Source: Costus lasius
Taxonomy: Eukaryota; Streptophyta; Magnoliopsida; Zingiberales; Costaceae
Direction: 5' to 3'
NCBI GenBank assembly: GCA_027563935.2
Contig: JANVAS020000231.1
Location: 13,596,001-13,660,000, forward strand
DNA length: 64,000 nucleotides
Shown here: piece by piece, positions 35,010 to 47,257 of the stretch
Position numbering within the stretch: the stretch's first letter is position 1
Layout of the letters: the number at the start of each line of letters is the position of its first letter
Notes under the pieces: generated by a model
Databases searched by the model: none
What the model was told of the DNA's origin: nothing
What the model saw: only the letters and a program-made list of their open reading frames with translations
Made by a program: the position numbers and the translations under genes

Positions 35010-36711
35010 TATTGGGATATGCCCTTAAGACTAATGTTTGAGGTCTTGGGATTGTAACAGTATCATGTAATAAACTGTTATGTTTATAAAGGCATGGTTG
35101 TTATTCAGTTAAGCTACATTGTCTGCTGCAATATATGTTCTTCTGAATAATGTCTCAAAGTTGTTCAGCTAGGCTGACATGCAGTTAAGTCCTTAGTCGA
35201 GATATCTTGGTGAACTTGAGACAGCCTTGATATGCTTGAGACTAATATGTGTTCTAATCTTATAGGATGCTTCGAGCATGGAATAAGATGTAGACTCATG
35301 GGTACATTGGATGTACTGGACAGACCCTACTAGGATATTCAATTGCTTGTCACAATGTGAATAATCCTTGTTTGCTACAAGTGGCACATCTCCTCTGACT
35401 TGAGATCACTTGTGTTTCTAAATGATGATTGTCATTGTTTTGAGGTAGTTCAATATCATTTGAAAGATAATGGTCATAGACTATCTTGGATAATGATCAT
35501 GAGTCAGGTTAGGGCACTAGTGATAGATATAGGATTGCCGTCTCCTTGTTTAAGGAGTGTGGTGTTCTAAAGGGGCCCCCTCGGCTGAGATGATTGAGAA
35601 AGTGTATGGCCATACCCACGTGACTGTGTTCATCTGGTCTAATCATGCTCATCATATTGGAGCTACAAGCTTGACACGCTTGTCCAATAAGAACATCCAG
35701 TGGCAAAGGAAATATGTATGCCTAGTGAAGCCTAGTGAAAAGGATTCACACTTGAGCTGTGTTTTGGGTGTAGTCTTGGAAGACTCTTTCCTTTATATCG
35801 GGAGACAGTGATGTGTTGCTAGATACCCCTCACTGATCGTGATAACGTAAGTTATCGTTACCGACATTTAAAGGAAACCCTCAGGGTCGCACAATTTGAT
35901 GATATGGCTTACTTAAGTCAGATCGTGTGGACAGAATTGTTTCGGTTCAGTTTAAAGGGATTTAAACTCTGATTGTAAGTGAGATCTGGTCTGATCATGT
36001 TTGATTGATTAGGGCTTGAGATCGGTAAGCTTCGATCGAGGGTGTTGATGCTAGATCGATCAGATCAGAAGCATCTGGAGATGAATGGTCAGATCTAGGA
36101 CCTTAGGGTCTAATTCGATCTAGACTTAATGTTTGGGCTGATTTGGTTTGGTCATTGAACCAAACATCTTGAACCGGCTCATGGGTTGAGCACAAGGTTC
36201 AGGTGGGAGAAGAGAGTTGCGCATGGTTCACTTGGTGAATGAATAACGCATGTAATCAAGGTTTGCTATTTTGGGAACTTTCGGTTTTCAACGTGGGAAC
36301 GTTTCCACGTTCACTTGCAACGCCTCCTCTCTATTCCTCTCGCTAATTCGCTCTTGGCATTGGACGACTCACGGCTGGTGGCGTGAAGGTTGACGACAAG
36401 AGGATTCGGCCAAGTTTTCATCTCTTCGTCCCTCAAACGATCAAGGAAGCTTTGGAGCATTGCTAGCACAAATCGCCCCAAAGAAGTAGGCCTTCTTCCT
36501 CTTGTGTGCGACAACCTTTGGAGGAGATCTCTTTTGCTTTCTTCTTCCAAGATACCATCCAAGAGATGGCGACGGTATGGATCCTTCTCATATCCATCTA
36601 AGTTGATCATATGCGATATAAAGATCTATGAAAGCCCTTCTTCCGCTTGCAAAAGGTTTTATGCGCCACCCTAATAGGGTTTTCGTCCCCCTCTTGAAAG
36701 GGGTTCCTTCA
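35010..36711 (+). repeat. A3 3' LTR
   Basis: It is 1,702 bp, ending CCTTCA, with target duplication GTGTA at 36712-36716. Its first dinucleotide is TA instead of the TG found in the 5' partner (18470). TATA-like sites are TTTATAAAGG (35083-35092) and CTTTATATCG (35791-35800). The GAACC/GGTTC hairpin is at 36171-36200. Confidence 0.96.
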
Positions 36712-36716
36712 GTGTA

Positions 36717-36856
36717 GTCACCATGCATAAACATGGTCGAAAATGACTAAGTGCAGGATGCTGAAAACGCGAAAACGATGCGGAAATATGCGATGCGATG
36801 AGTCGGACCGTGCGAACGATAAGAATCGAACGCGCAACGTCCTCTAATACCAAAAT
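36717..36856 (-). other. C leader and primer-binding site
   Basis: This is the proximal leader of gypsy element C, continuing from 18454-18464 across A3. The sense sequence TGGTATTAGAGG (36841-36852) matches an initiator-Met-tRNA primer site with few changes and lies four bases from the LTR start TGATGGAGC at 36857. Orientation and order fit the gag at 17275-18453. Confidence 0.8.
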
Positions 36857-37492
36857 TGATGGAGCTACTATAGGTGGGAGTGTCCTTAAAGCTGTACTTT
36901 AAGGGATTACACAATGTCGCGAAAACGGGAGAGGGTCTTTAGATGAGGGAAGTGAAAAAGCTCTTCAGAAATGCAGGGAAACATGAGGAAGCACGAAGAA
37001 ATCAGCGTCGAGTTCGATCGGGGCAACACAATTGCAAAAAGAACACAACGGCACTCAACTATAGAATGTAACTCACTAACCTTGTAGCAATTTTGCGCAC
37101 TCACGCCGCAGATTTTAAGCTCAGCACGTTGCAATAGGGAACCAGCGGATTCACAGCACACAGCTCGCACACCTATGCGCCTGAAATACACCAAAGAACA
37201 ACATGGAACGTCCACGTCTCCGGCGTACGGATACCCGTGGAGAAAGGGAAACCACAACGGAAATACAAGAGTGCAACGAAGTGAGGACAGGCGAACCTGA
37301 CCCACCACGAAGGATGGGATTTACTTCTTTGAAAAGCTAGAAACGGAACAACGTGGAATCAAGGCATCGGCCTCAACCCGGAAACTCTGAAGGCGAAGCT
37401 CCTCTTCGACTTCTACAATGCTGGAGGCTCTCAGCTCACCAGGAGTACTCTACCACCAAGAGAACTAAGGGAGAATGCTGGCCAGCCCCTCT

Positions 37493-37500
37493 CTTTTATA
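37493..37500 (-). promoter_or_regulatory. C LTR TATA box
   Basis: TATAAAAG on the minus strand within CTTATAAAAGAGAGGGG, placed mid-LTR with repeats upstream. Transcription would run leftwards into the C primer site and gag. Confidence 0.6.
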
Positions 37501-38030
37501 AGATAAGGAGGGGAAATAAGACAAAGGGGACAGCATCTCAACAACTAACAACCAAAAAGTGGTCAAGCTGCCACAAAAAGACAAAATAGAACATAATCCT
37601 ACCAACTACCATCTACTCCTACAGGGGTGTAGGTCCTTTGATTCTTCAGCGTACGAGGTGGCTGCGACGACGGTTAGACGCGCTTAGAGCACATCACGAC
37701 AAAGCAGCAGAATTTCGAAGTACTGGGCTAAGTAATGATCATCGCGGCCTTCTCTTGGGCCGTGTTGCTGATATGGTTGTGAGGCCCATCTGGAATTGGG
37801 CTCTTCGGGGGCTGGTTTGTAGCATCCTTGGGCCGGATCACTTCGGTGTGGATGGAGAGTGGGCTGATAACACCCACGAAGCGGTCCGGTGGGTGAGATG
37901 GGCATTGGGATCGTCGTACTTCTACCTTGTTGGGCTCCTTTGGATCTTCATGAGGTGGGGCAACATGGTAGGCTGGGTTGTACATGTCGAAGTGGGGTCG
38001 TCGAGGCAGTTTTGCACCTTCGGGTGGTTG

Positions 38031-38228
38031 TCCGTAGGAGTCACGAGGCGTGACTTTCGTCGCTGGGTGACCCGAGGAACATTCTATGGAAAACTGTCCG
38101 CAGGAGTCACAGGGCATGACTTTTGTCACTGGGTGACCCTAGGAAAATTCTGTGGAAAACTATCCGCAGGAGTCACGGGGCGTGACTTTCGTCGCTGGGT
38201 GACCCGAGGAACATTCTGTAGAAAATTT
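38031..38228 (-). repeat. 66-bp tandem repeat, three copies, in C LTR U3
   Basis: The block starting TCCGTAGGAGTCAC recurs at 38031, 38097 and 38163 with a 66-bp period and some substitutions. It lies upstream of the TATA box in sense orientation, so it may act as an enhancer array. Confidence 0.85.
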
Positions 38229-38230
38229 TT

Positions 38231-38350
38231 GGGGCACCATTGGGGTCAGATATTCCCCTTCTTTCATGTCGTATGCTCCTGCATCAGCTTGGGGCACCAT
38301 TGGGGTCAGATCTTCCCCTTCTTTCATGTCGTATGCTCCTGCATCATTCC
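38231..38350 (-). repeat. 60-bp tandem repeat, two copies, in C LTR U3
   Basis: Two copies beginning GGGGCACCATTGGGGTCAG at 38231 and 38291, nearly identical, directly next to the 66-bp array. They differ at one base (TATTCC versus TCTTCC) and diverge at the end. Confidence 0.9.
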
Positions 38351-38454
38351 CCCTTCCAATCCGTCCGCCCTACTAAATGAGGGAAAAGGTGAGAGATTCC
38401 ATCCTTTCCCTCTTCCTTTCCCTCCAAATAAACAAGGGGTAAGAGAGTACATCA

Positions 38455-41340
38455 GGTTTTTCTTCTTCTGGTAGGCATCATCTGAACAAACCATTAGTGC
38501 ATCACCGGCATAGGAAAGGCTCATCCCAAAAGATATGCTTAACGTCTGATAAGAATTTTTCTTTCCCTGAGATGTAACATTAGGGGAAAAAATTTTAGAA
38601 ATAAGGAAATTAACAAACTCGGCATACTCGGGAGTTTCTTGACGTGCGACTGTAAGAAGATGTTCCTCCTAAAAGGAATTGTTAATCTCCAAGTTATCCT
38701 TCATATCTTGCTCTTATCCTTAACCAAATGAGATAGGTGATCCACTATACTATTTTCTGCTCCTTTCTTATCCCTAATTTTCATATCAAATTCCTGGAGG
38801 AGTAGGATGCATCGGATCAACCTAGGCTTAGCATCCTTTTTGCTCACCAAATATTTGATTATCACATGGTTTGTGAAAACAATGACTTTGGAGTTAATAA
38901 TATAAGAGAGACATTTATTAAAAACAAACACAATAGCTAAAAGCTCTTTTTCTATGGTCGCATAATTAATTAGGCATTGTCCAAAGTCTTGCTGGCATAA
39001 TAGATAGCATGCAGTTTGTTGTCTTTGCACTGTCCTAGGACCACATCAACTGCTTGGTCGCTTGTGTCACACATCAACTCATAAGGGAGCATCCAGTCTT
39101 GTGGTTGTATACTAGGTGCTGAGAACAAAGCTCTTTTTAATTTCTCGGAAGCACCTTTGCATTCCTGGTGAAAAAGAAAAACTGCATTGTTAGCAAGTAG
39201 ATTTGTAAGTGTCCTATCAATTTTGAAAAAAAGTCTTTTATAAATCAGCAATGAAACCTAGCATGTCCCAAGAAACTGCGAATTGCATTAACGGAAGAGG
39301 GAGGAGGCATTTTCTAGATAATCTCAATTTTGGCCTTGTCAAATTCAATGCCTCTGTCTGATACAAGGTGTTTGAGGATGTTCCTTTCCCGAACCATGAA
39401 ATGACACTTCTCCCAGTTTAGAACTAGATTAACCTCCTCACATCTCTATAAAACTCAAGAAAGATTAGACAAACAAGAATCAAAAGAAGATATGTATACT
39501 GAAAAGTCATCCATAAAAACATCCATGATGTCCTCAATAAAATCTGAGAAAATGGCAATCATGCATCTCTTGTATGTAGCTGGTGCATTGCATAATCCGA
39601 AAGGCATGCGTCTGTATGCAAAAGTGTCATATGGACATGTAATGGTGGTCTTCTCTTGATCATTCGGGTGAATTGATATATGAAAGAATCTTGAAAAACC
39701 ACCGAGAAAAATAAAATAAGAATTATTAGCCAAGCATTCAAACATTTGGTCAAGGGAGAGGAAAGTGATCCTTCCGGGTGGCTTTATTCAATTTTCAGTA
39801 ATTGTTGCACATTCGCCACCCGATTACCATTCTCATAGGTATCAACTCATTATTCTCGTTTTTCACAATTGTGATCCCTCCTTTCTTAGGGACAACATGA
39901 ACTGGCCTGACCCATTAACTATCTGAAATCCGGTATATCACTCCCGTGTCAGGTAACTTTAAAATCTTCTTTTTAACCACCTTCTTCATGATGGGCTTTT
40001 GCCAGCGTTGATATTCGATGGAGGGTTTGTAATTTTCTTCAAGAAAAATCCTATGCATACACGTAGAAGGGTTAATTCTGCGAATGTCATCTATTGAGTC
40101 CCCAGTTACCTTCCTATGTAGTCAGATCGCATCTAGCAATTTCTTTGTCTAACCTTTTTTCAAATTTGCGCTCACAATAACCAGATAAGTGGAATCATTC
40201 CCCTGAAATTCATATCTCAGATTATGCAGAAGGGCTTTGTGTTCCGACTTCTTTATCTTTGTCAGTTCAGATTTAACAAGTAAGAGCTTATCTACTTTTG
40301 ATTTAAATGGTTCGATCATCGATTGTGAGTCAAAAATCTGAGAGTAGACTCAAGCTTCATCGTCTAAGCTTTGTTCTTCTTCATCTTGCTCAATGAGGCA
40401 TAGCTCCAATGGATCGACATTACCTCGCGTGACTTGGATGCTTTGGACTTCCTTATCAAATATATCTATACTACAGTATGAGTCTATAAAAGAAGGCTTT
40501 TTTAGATAACATGAAAGTCAAAATCAATAGTTTTCTCATCGATATTTAGAGTTAATCTTCCATTCTTCACATCAATAACAATGCCCGCAGTTGTTAGAAA
40601 TGGTCTACCTAAGATGATGGATAGCCTCGTGTATTCCACTATCTCTAAAACTATAAAATTAGCAGGAATAAAGAAGTTACTGATTTTGATTGGAACGTCC
40701 TCCAAAATTCCCATAGGATGTCGAACAGAGTGGTCGACAAGCTGAAGTGAGATCATTGTTGGCTTCATATCTCCCATGTCAATCCTTTTGCAAATTGATA
40801 AGGGCATCATGCTCCCGCTTACACCCAAGTCACATAAGGCTCGCTCGAAGGACATCTCCCCGATATGGCAAGGAATAGATAACCTTCTGGGATCTTCCAT
40901 CCTTTGAAGTATTTTATTCTGTATTATCACACTTCATTCCTCGATTAGGTGCTATAGTGCCATGTTCTTCAATTTTGCATTTGTTTTATAATACGTCGTT
41001 TAAGAACTTTGCATAGATAGGCATCTGTGACAAAACATCAGTAAAAGGAATGTTAATATATAACTTTTTAATACCTTAAGAAATTTGTTGAACTACTTGT
41101 CAAGCTTCGCCTTTGCCAATCTCTGAGCAAAGAGAATGGGTGGTTTGTAAGCAGGAGGGCCTACATACACCCATTCTTCTTCTCTCACCACAGGTGTCTC
41201 TTTCTCAGGTTGGTATTTCTCAGGTAGCTCTTCAAAAGCTATAGGCTCTCCATCCAGTATCCTAGGCTTATCTAACTATTTACCACTCCTACTGGTAGTG
41301 GCATTACAGTATTCTCTAGTGTTCATCTCTGGTTGTCTGT
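38455..41340 (-). pseudogene. E: Athila-like Ty3/gypsy gag-pol remnant
   Basis: Decayed pol of the Athila lineage, readable in pieces from right to left: a gag-end segment with PAYKPPILFAQRLAKAK (near 41100-41160), protease (40502-40930; the active-site region reads LCDLGVSGSMMPLS), the RT N-terminus with VVPKKGGITIVKNENNELIP (near 39800-39900), the RT core with DTFAYRRMPFGLCNAPATYK and VFMDDFSVY (39455-39753), RNase H with [14 protein letters not shown] and KDAKPRLIR (38701-39251), and the start of the integrase region with RQETPEYAEFVNFL (near 38600). Many stops and frameshifts separate these parts. It ends at the outer edge of the C LTR, so C probably inserted into it. The integrase core and the LTRs are not seen. 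Confidence 0.85.
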
Positions 41341-41756
41341 TGTGTGCGCAAGTGTATGGATACTCGAAGTAATAAAGAAAGTATCGAATCCACAGGGACC
41401 TATGTTGCTGAGTACCGGATAATTGATTTTTCACTATCTAGGCAATTGAAAGAGTGCAAACTAGCAAACGAAGACCAAAGCGCTGAAATGGAATTATCAG
41501 AGAGAGAAGCTGGGACTAGGGTTTCATTCACTTTAATTTTTATAACTAGACATGAATAGAGATTTCATTAGTTTAATTTCATCATGACAAAGATGCAATT
41601 TACCTGAATAAAATGATTATCTCACTTTCGTGCAGACAACCATGCAGGGATAAATCTTCGCTCTCGCGCAAGAGTCATCCCAACGCTAATGATAAGTAAA
41701 TCATCAAACTGAGAACTCAAGGTGATTGGATCAAGGTGATTAGTGGAAAATTTGAT
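41341..41756. other. Unassigned retroelement-like DNA
   Basis: About 416 bp between the Athila-like remnant and copia fragment D. It includes the phrase 'gtatcgaatccacagggacc' (about 41380-41400), which resembles noncoding parts of plant gypsy elements, but I cannot place it firmly. The short 71-codon plus frame inside has no recognisable domain. No gene seen. Confidence 0.4.
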
Positions 41757-43723
41757 GACTGTCCTAAGGAGTGTGGGGTTATTTCACAGCTTACTTGGAA
41801 CACCACAACTGTGTGGTGAATTTCAAAGAAAGAAAGAGGAACACATTGGATGTGGTTCCATCTTTGAATAGTCATGCAAATTTACTACTTTTTGACGCCA
41901 TGCAATCAGTTGTACTGTCACTCCATTGAAAAGTGTGTCTAAGATAGCTTTTGAGTTGGAAATTGCAAATATCCCATTTCTTCAAAGGATTTAGGAATGT
42001 AATATGCAGTGATTCAAAAGTATGTATTTGTGGAGCACTGTAGAGTGCTTATTCTATCCCAAAGAGAACAAACTATTTGTTGCTCAAACTACTATCACTC
42101 TTGAGAAGATATTTCTTTTGAAAGAAGCTACTGGGAGTAGAATTGATTAGGACAAAGTCCAGAATTCACCACAATATAATTAGACACAAATGGAGAGTAG
42201 AATCTCACATACAGGTTCAAAGTAACCTGCAGTTCAAGTAACACTGGAACCACATAGGTCTGGATGGATTCGAAAAGCTGGGCATAATGAATTTTTCATC
42301 TAGGATGAACCTGAGACTTATGAGGAAATGGAAGCGGTCAGTGGACCAGATTCCAAGAAATGGCTAAGCGCCATGAGAACCATAATGGACTCCATGTCTG
42401 CTAATCAAGTCTGGGACTTGGATGAGCCGCCAAAAGGGTAACACCCATAGGCTGTAAATAGATCTTCGAGGAAGATAGACATGGAAGGTAACATTGTTAC
42501 CTTGGAAGGCAAGCTTGTGAACAAAAATTTTAGGTAAATCCACTAGGACGATAATGATGAAAAATTTCACCAATAGCTGTGTTTTAAGTCCATTAGGAAT
42601 CTGCTTGTTGTAATTGCATGATCAGTTATGGCGTGTTGTTATGAAAAACTGCTTTTCTTAAATAGACGTCTGGAATAGAATGTCTACAAGGAAATAGCCG
42701 AAAGGTTTTCATATCAAGGCCATAAAGATATGCATAGTGTTATGCAAGCACGTTGAAAAGAGCTTGTGTTTACAAGAAGATCAGTGGGAGCATCATAGAA
42801 TTTCTTGTTCTAGATGATTGATGATATTCTTCTCACACGGAATGACATCTCAGCTCTTCACATGGTGAAGACGAGGCTTGAGAAGTATTTTGAGAAGAAT
42901 GGTCTAGGGAATGATGCCTACATCCTAGGCATGAGGATCTATAGAAGGGGTCCAAGAAAGGCATTGCCCTTTAGTCAATCTATGTTCATCCAAGAGTTTC
43001 TGGACAGGTTCATATTGGGTGAATCCAAATAATAATACCTTCTAGGAAGATATGGTTTGACTCTCACAAAAATGCTATGTCCTATGACATAGTTGGGGAG
43101 TAGTAACATGGGTCTAAAATCCTGATACAATGGGTATAGGATAGATCATGTTTTGTGTAATATACACAAGGCCATTTGTGGCAGATGCTTGGAGCATAGC
43201 CAGCAAGTTTCAATCGGATCCCAGTGTTTGACACTGGATAGTTGTGAAAGCAATCCTTATATATACTTGGTAAGTAAAAAGGATTGAGTTGTAGTCTGAC
43301 AGGAAGAATTTTGTGTACAGGGGTACGCTGACACTTCATTCCAGTCTAATGACTACTAATCACAGGCAGAGTTTGTGTTTTGCCTTGTTGTGGTGTTGTG
43401 TGCTAGAAGAGCATTAGACAAACCATTGTGGCAAATTCTACAATAAAGGCTGAGTACATTACAACTTCTTGTGGCAGCCAAGGAAGCAGCTTCATTTAAT
43501 TGAACTTGATTTAGTTCCTAGTACTCGATGGTCCAATAAAATTCTTATTGGGGCCATAGCATGGAACTTAGCACTCAAGTATGTACTGCAGCAATATCGT
43601 CTGATCTTAGAGATCATGGATAAAGATGATGATTCAAATTTGTTAAAATAGACACGGATAGCAATCTGGAAAAACCACTGATATAGCCTCTGGCGCGGCG
43701 GAAGCTAAATAAGTCATACTAGA
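41757..43723 (+). pseudogene. D: heavily decayed copia integrase-RT-RNase H
   Basis: Old Ty1/copia fragment, distantly Angela-like. Traces in order: integrase KECGVISQLT (41767), a linker with FLLKEATGS (42110-42140), an RT beginning similar to 'NQVWDL' (42405-42420), a 72-codon open piece with IDDILLTRNDI and AYILGMRIYR (42814-43032) corresponding to the RT region after YVDD, a GYADTSFQS RNase H start (43320), and the terminal 'cctctggcgcggcggaag' block (43687-43704). It has many stops and indels and no intact domain. A4 begins at 43724, so A4 probably inserted just past the end of this fragment. Confidence 0.8.
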
Positions 43724-45396
43724 TGAAGGTCCCCGAGACAAGGGGGGGCGAAAACCCTAATAGGAGGCGCAATAAAATTCTAGCGGAATCTAGGGCTTTC
43801 AATATCGCATAGCATGTATTATGATCAACTTTAAAACATGAAATGAACTCATACCGAAGCCATATAATGGAAGGCGCCTTGGAAGCAAGAGAACAAGAGA
43901 GCTCTCCTCCAAATCGTCACACACAAGATGATGTTGCTTCCTCCCTTGGTGCTCCTTGTGCTAGCAAGGTTCCAAGAGGTCCTTGTCGAGTGAAAGGGAA
44001 AGATGAGATGTCCTTCTCTTGGCCGAATCCTCCTCTACCTTCAAGGCATCGCCACTCACGAAAGCGTCGAGAGGAATATGGGCGAGAGGCGAGAATAGAG
44101 AGCACTCTATTCGGTCGTGAACAACATCTCCAAGTGGAGATCGTGGTTACTAAAAATAGCCACCACACTTCGCTCCAACGTTCACGCCAAGTGAACATGT
44201 CGCCAACTCCTCTCCCCTTGAACCATGCGCTCATTAAACGAGCCGGTTCAAATTGGTTTGGTCTAGAGACCAATTAAGCCAAGCAATCAAGTCCAGATCT
44301 CAAATAAACCCTAAGGCTCCAGATCTAACCGTTCATCTCTTGATGCTCCTGATCTCATCGATCTAGCATCCAATCTCTCAATCGAAGCTTACCGATCTCA
44401 AGCCCTAATCAATCAAACATGATCAGACCAGATCTCACTCACAATCAGAGATTAAATCCCTTTAAACTGAACCCGAACAATTCAGTCCACTCGATCTGAC
44501 TTGAGTAAGCCATATCATCAAATTGTGCGACCCTGAGGGTTTCCTTTAAATGTCGGTAACGATAACTCACGTTATCACGATCAGTGAGGGGTATCTAGCA
44601 ACACATCACTGTCTCCCGATATAAAGGAAAGAGTCTTCCAAGACTACACCCAAAACACAGCACAAGTGTGAATCCACATCACTAGGCATACATGTTTCCT
44701 TTGCCACTGGATGTTCTTATTGGACAAGCGTGTCAAGCTTGTAGCTCCAATATGATGAGCATGATTAGATCAGATGAACACAGTCACCTGGGTATGGCCA
44801 TACACTTTCTCAATCATCTCATCCAGGGGGCCCCTTTAGAACATCACACTCCTTAAACAAGGAGACGGCAATCCTATGTCTATCACTAGTGCCCTAACAT
44901 GACTCAAGTTCATTATCCAAGATAGTCTATAACCATTATGTTTCAAATGATATTGAACTACCTCAAAACAATGACAATCATCATTTAGAAAACACAAGTG
45001 ATCTCAAGTCAGAGGAAATGTGCCACTTGTCATATTCAAAGATTATTCACATTGCGACAAACAATTGAACATCCTAGTAGGGTCTGTCCAGTACATCCAA
45101 TGTACCCATGAGTCTACATCTTATTCCATGCTCGAAGCATCCTATAAGACTAGAACACATATTAGTCTTAACCATATCAAGGCTGTCTCATGTTCACCAA
45201 GATACATCGACTAAGGACATTATAGCCTGTCAGCCTAGCTGAACAGCTTTGAGACATTATTCAGAAGAACATATATTGCAGCAGACAATGTAGCTAACTG
45301 AATAATAACCATGCCTTAATAAACATAACAGTTTATTACATGATACTGATACATTCCCAAGGCCTCAAACATTAGGCTTAAGGGCATACCCCAACA
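43724..45396 (-). repeat. A4 3' LTR
   Basis: It is 1,673 bp, beginning TGAAGGTCCCCG and ending CCCCAACA on the plus strand, followed by the polypurine tract at 45397-45407. Confidence 0.94.
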
Positions 45397-45416
45397 ATCT
45401 CCCACTTGCACTTAAT

Positions 45417-45552
45417 CTAATGGTTGAGAAATCTCAAACCCATATTATTACAGTGCTTCTCATGCTTCTGCTGCGCCAGAGGCTTGGTAAGCGGGTCTAC
45501 CAGATTGTCATCTGTATGAACCTTGCAGATTTTGATCTCGCCACGATCTATG
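45417..45552 (-). pseudogene. A4 polyprotein, extreme C-terminal RNase H end
   Basis: The last 45 or so codons of the gag-pol frame (DDNLxDPLTKPLAQQKHEKH segment), ending at the normal stop. A5 interrupts it at 45552, and the frame continues at 63822. One substitution (A to V or similar near 45499) distinguishes it from its sisters. Confidence 0.9.
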
Positions 45553-47237
45553 TGAAGAGTCCCCTTCAAGGGGGAGCAAAACCCTAAAGTGATTAGCGCA
45601 TACTATATTCATCTTGCGGAAGCTAGGGTTATAGGATCAACTCGCATGTTAAATGATCAACTCGAAAAGGGGCTAGTAAAGATTAATGAAAAACATTCAT
45701 ACCATCGCAATAGCCTAGATGTTGCCTTGGAAGCAAAGAGTCGATTGCCTCTTCTCCAAAGGGAATCGCACACAAGAGGATGATGGCAAACTCTTTGTCG
45801 CTCCTTGTGCTAGCAAGGGTCCAAAGTGTCTTTGATCGAATTGTGAGGGATGAAGACCTTGATCTCTCTTGGCCGAATCCTCCTCTAAACTCCAAGCGTC
45901 GCCACACACCACAAGAGACTAGAGAGGAAGAGATGGATAGGCGAGAATAGAAAGCCCTATTCGAACGTGAGAGTGGTCTCCAAGTGGAGATCATGGTTAC
46001 TAAAAATAGTCACCACTCTCGCTTCAATGTTCACGTCAAGTGAACAATTCGCCAAGCCTTGAACCATGCGCTCATTTCATGAGCCGGTTCACATTGGTTC
46101 GGTTTAAGAACCAATCAAGCCAATGATCTAGTCTAGATCTTAAATAAACCCTAAGGTTCCCGATCTAACCGTCGATCTCTTGGTGCTTCTGATCTGTCCG
46201 ATCTAGCAACCATTCTCTCGATCGAAGCTTACCGATCTCAAGCCCTAATCAATCAAACATGATCAGACTAGATCTCACTCACAATCAGAGATTAAATCCC
46301 ATTAAACTGAACCCAAACAATTCAGTCCACACGATCTGACTTAAGTAAGCCATATCATCAAATTGTGCGACCCTAAGGGTTTCCTTTAAATGTCGGTAAC
46401 GATAACTGACGTCATCACGATCAGTGAGGGGTATCTAGCAACACATCACTGTCTCCCGATATAAAGGAAAGAGTCTTCCAAGACTACACCCAAACCATAG
46501 CACAAGTGTGAATCAATTCACAAGGCATGCATATTTCCTTTGCCACTGGATGTTCTTATTGGACAAGCGTGTCAAGCTTGTAGCTCCAATATGATGAGCA
46601 TGATTAGATCAGATGAACACTGTCACCTGGGTATGGCCATACTCTTTTCTCAATCATCTCATCCAGGGGGCCCCTTTAGAACATCACACTCCTTAAACAA
46701 GGAGACGGCAATCCTATGTCTATCACTAGTGCCCTAACCTGACTCAAGCTCATCATCCAAGATAGTCTATAATCATTATGTTTCAAATGATATTGAACTA
46801 CCTCAAAACAATGACAATCATCATTTAGAAAACACAAGTGATCTCAAGTCAGAGGAAATGTGCCACTTGTCTCATTCAAGGAATATTCACATTGTGACAA
46901 ACAATTGAACATCCTAGTAGGGTCTGTCCAGTACATCCAATGTACCCATGAGTCTACATCTTATTCCATGCTCGAAGCATCCTATAAGATTAGAACACAT
47001 ATTAGTCTCAATCATATCAAGGCTGTCTCATGTTCACCAAGATATATCGACTAAGGACTTTATAGCCTGTCAGCCTAGCTGAACAGCTTTGAGACATTAT
47101 TCAAAAGAACATATATTGCAGCAGACAATGTAGCTAACTGAATAACAACCATGCCTTTATAAACATAATAGTTTATTACATGATACTGATACAATCCCAA
47201 AGGCCTCAAACATTAGGCTTAAGGGCATACCCCAACA
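45553..47237 (-). repeat. A5 3' LTR
   Basis: It is 1,685 bp, beginning TGAAGAGTCCCC and ending CCCCAACA on the plus strand. The hairpin is at 46061-46090. It nearly equals 62132-63816. Confidence 0.97.
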
Positions 47238-47248
47238 ATCTCCCACTT
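47238..47248 (-). promoter_or_regulatory. A5 polypurine tract
   Basis: AAGTGGGAGAT on the sense strand, directly beside the 3' LTR. Confidence 0.85.
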
Positions 47249-47257
47249 GCACTTAAT

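Larger units (their letters stand above)
18470..36711 (+). mobile_element. A3: full-length family A copia element, host to A2
   Basis: Complete plus-strand element flanked by GTGTA at 18465-18469 and 36712-36716, inserted in the leader of gypsy element C. Its 5' LTR is split by A2 (19398-28506). Without A2 the element is about 9.1 kb: LTR 1,702, internal about 5.7 kb, LTR 1,702. The LTRs differ at about 10 positions by eye. The polyprotein is fully open. Transcription is probably lost, because A2 lies downstream of the LTR TATA-like site and before the primer site. Confidence 0.96.
36857..38454 (-). repeat. C 5' LTR (probable extent)
   Basis: It begins TGATGGAGC next to the primer site. The best outer end is TACATCA at 38454, giving terminal inverted repeats TGATG...CATCA and an LTR of 1,598 bp; Athila-like pol resumes right after it. 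It contains a sense TATAAAAG (37493-37500) and two tandem-repeat blocks upstream of it in sense direction (38031-38228, 38231-38350), as expected for a U3 region. An alternative, less convincing outer end is CCTACA at 37623. The 3' LTR is not in the window. Confidence 0.65.

Noticed and set aside
35193..35387. 64-codon open frame found in nearly every family A LTR (for example 6062-6256, 20700-20894, 46860-47054)
   Set aside because: It is antisense to the element and its preservation follows from high LTR identity; one copy (A6 5' LTR) is broken by a single substitution. No coding evidence.
36857..37623. C LTR ending at CCTACA (765 bp)
   Set aside because: The TGATG/CATCA ends at 36857 and 38454 are a better inverted pair, and ending at 38454 leaves no orphan DNA before the Athila-like pol. 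Kept as an alternative.
37638..38474. 278-codon plus-strand frame with internal peptide repeats
   Set aside because: The repeats are the 66-bp and 60-bp DNA arrays of the C LTR, both multiples of three, which keep the frame open by chance. It crosses the LTR edge into Athila-like DNA and has no domain.
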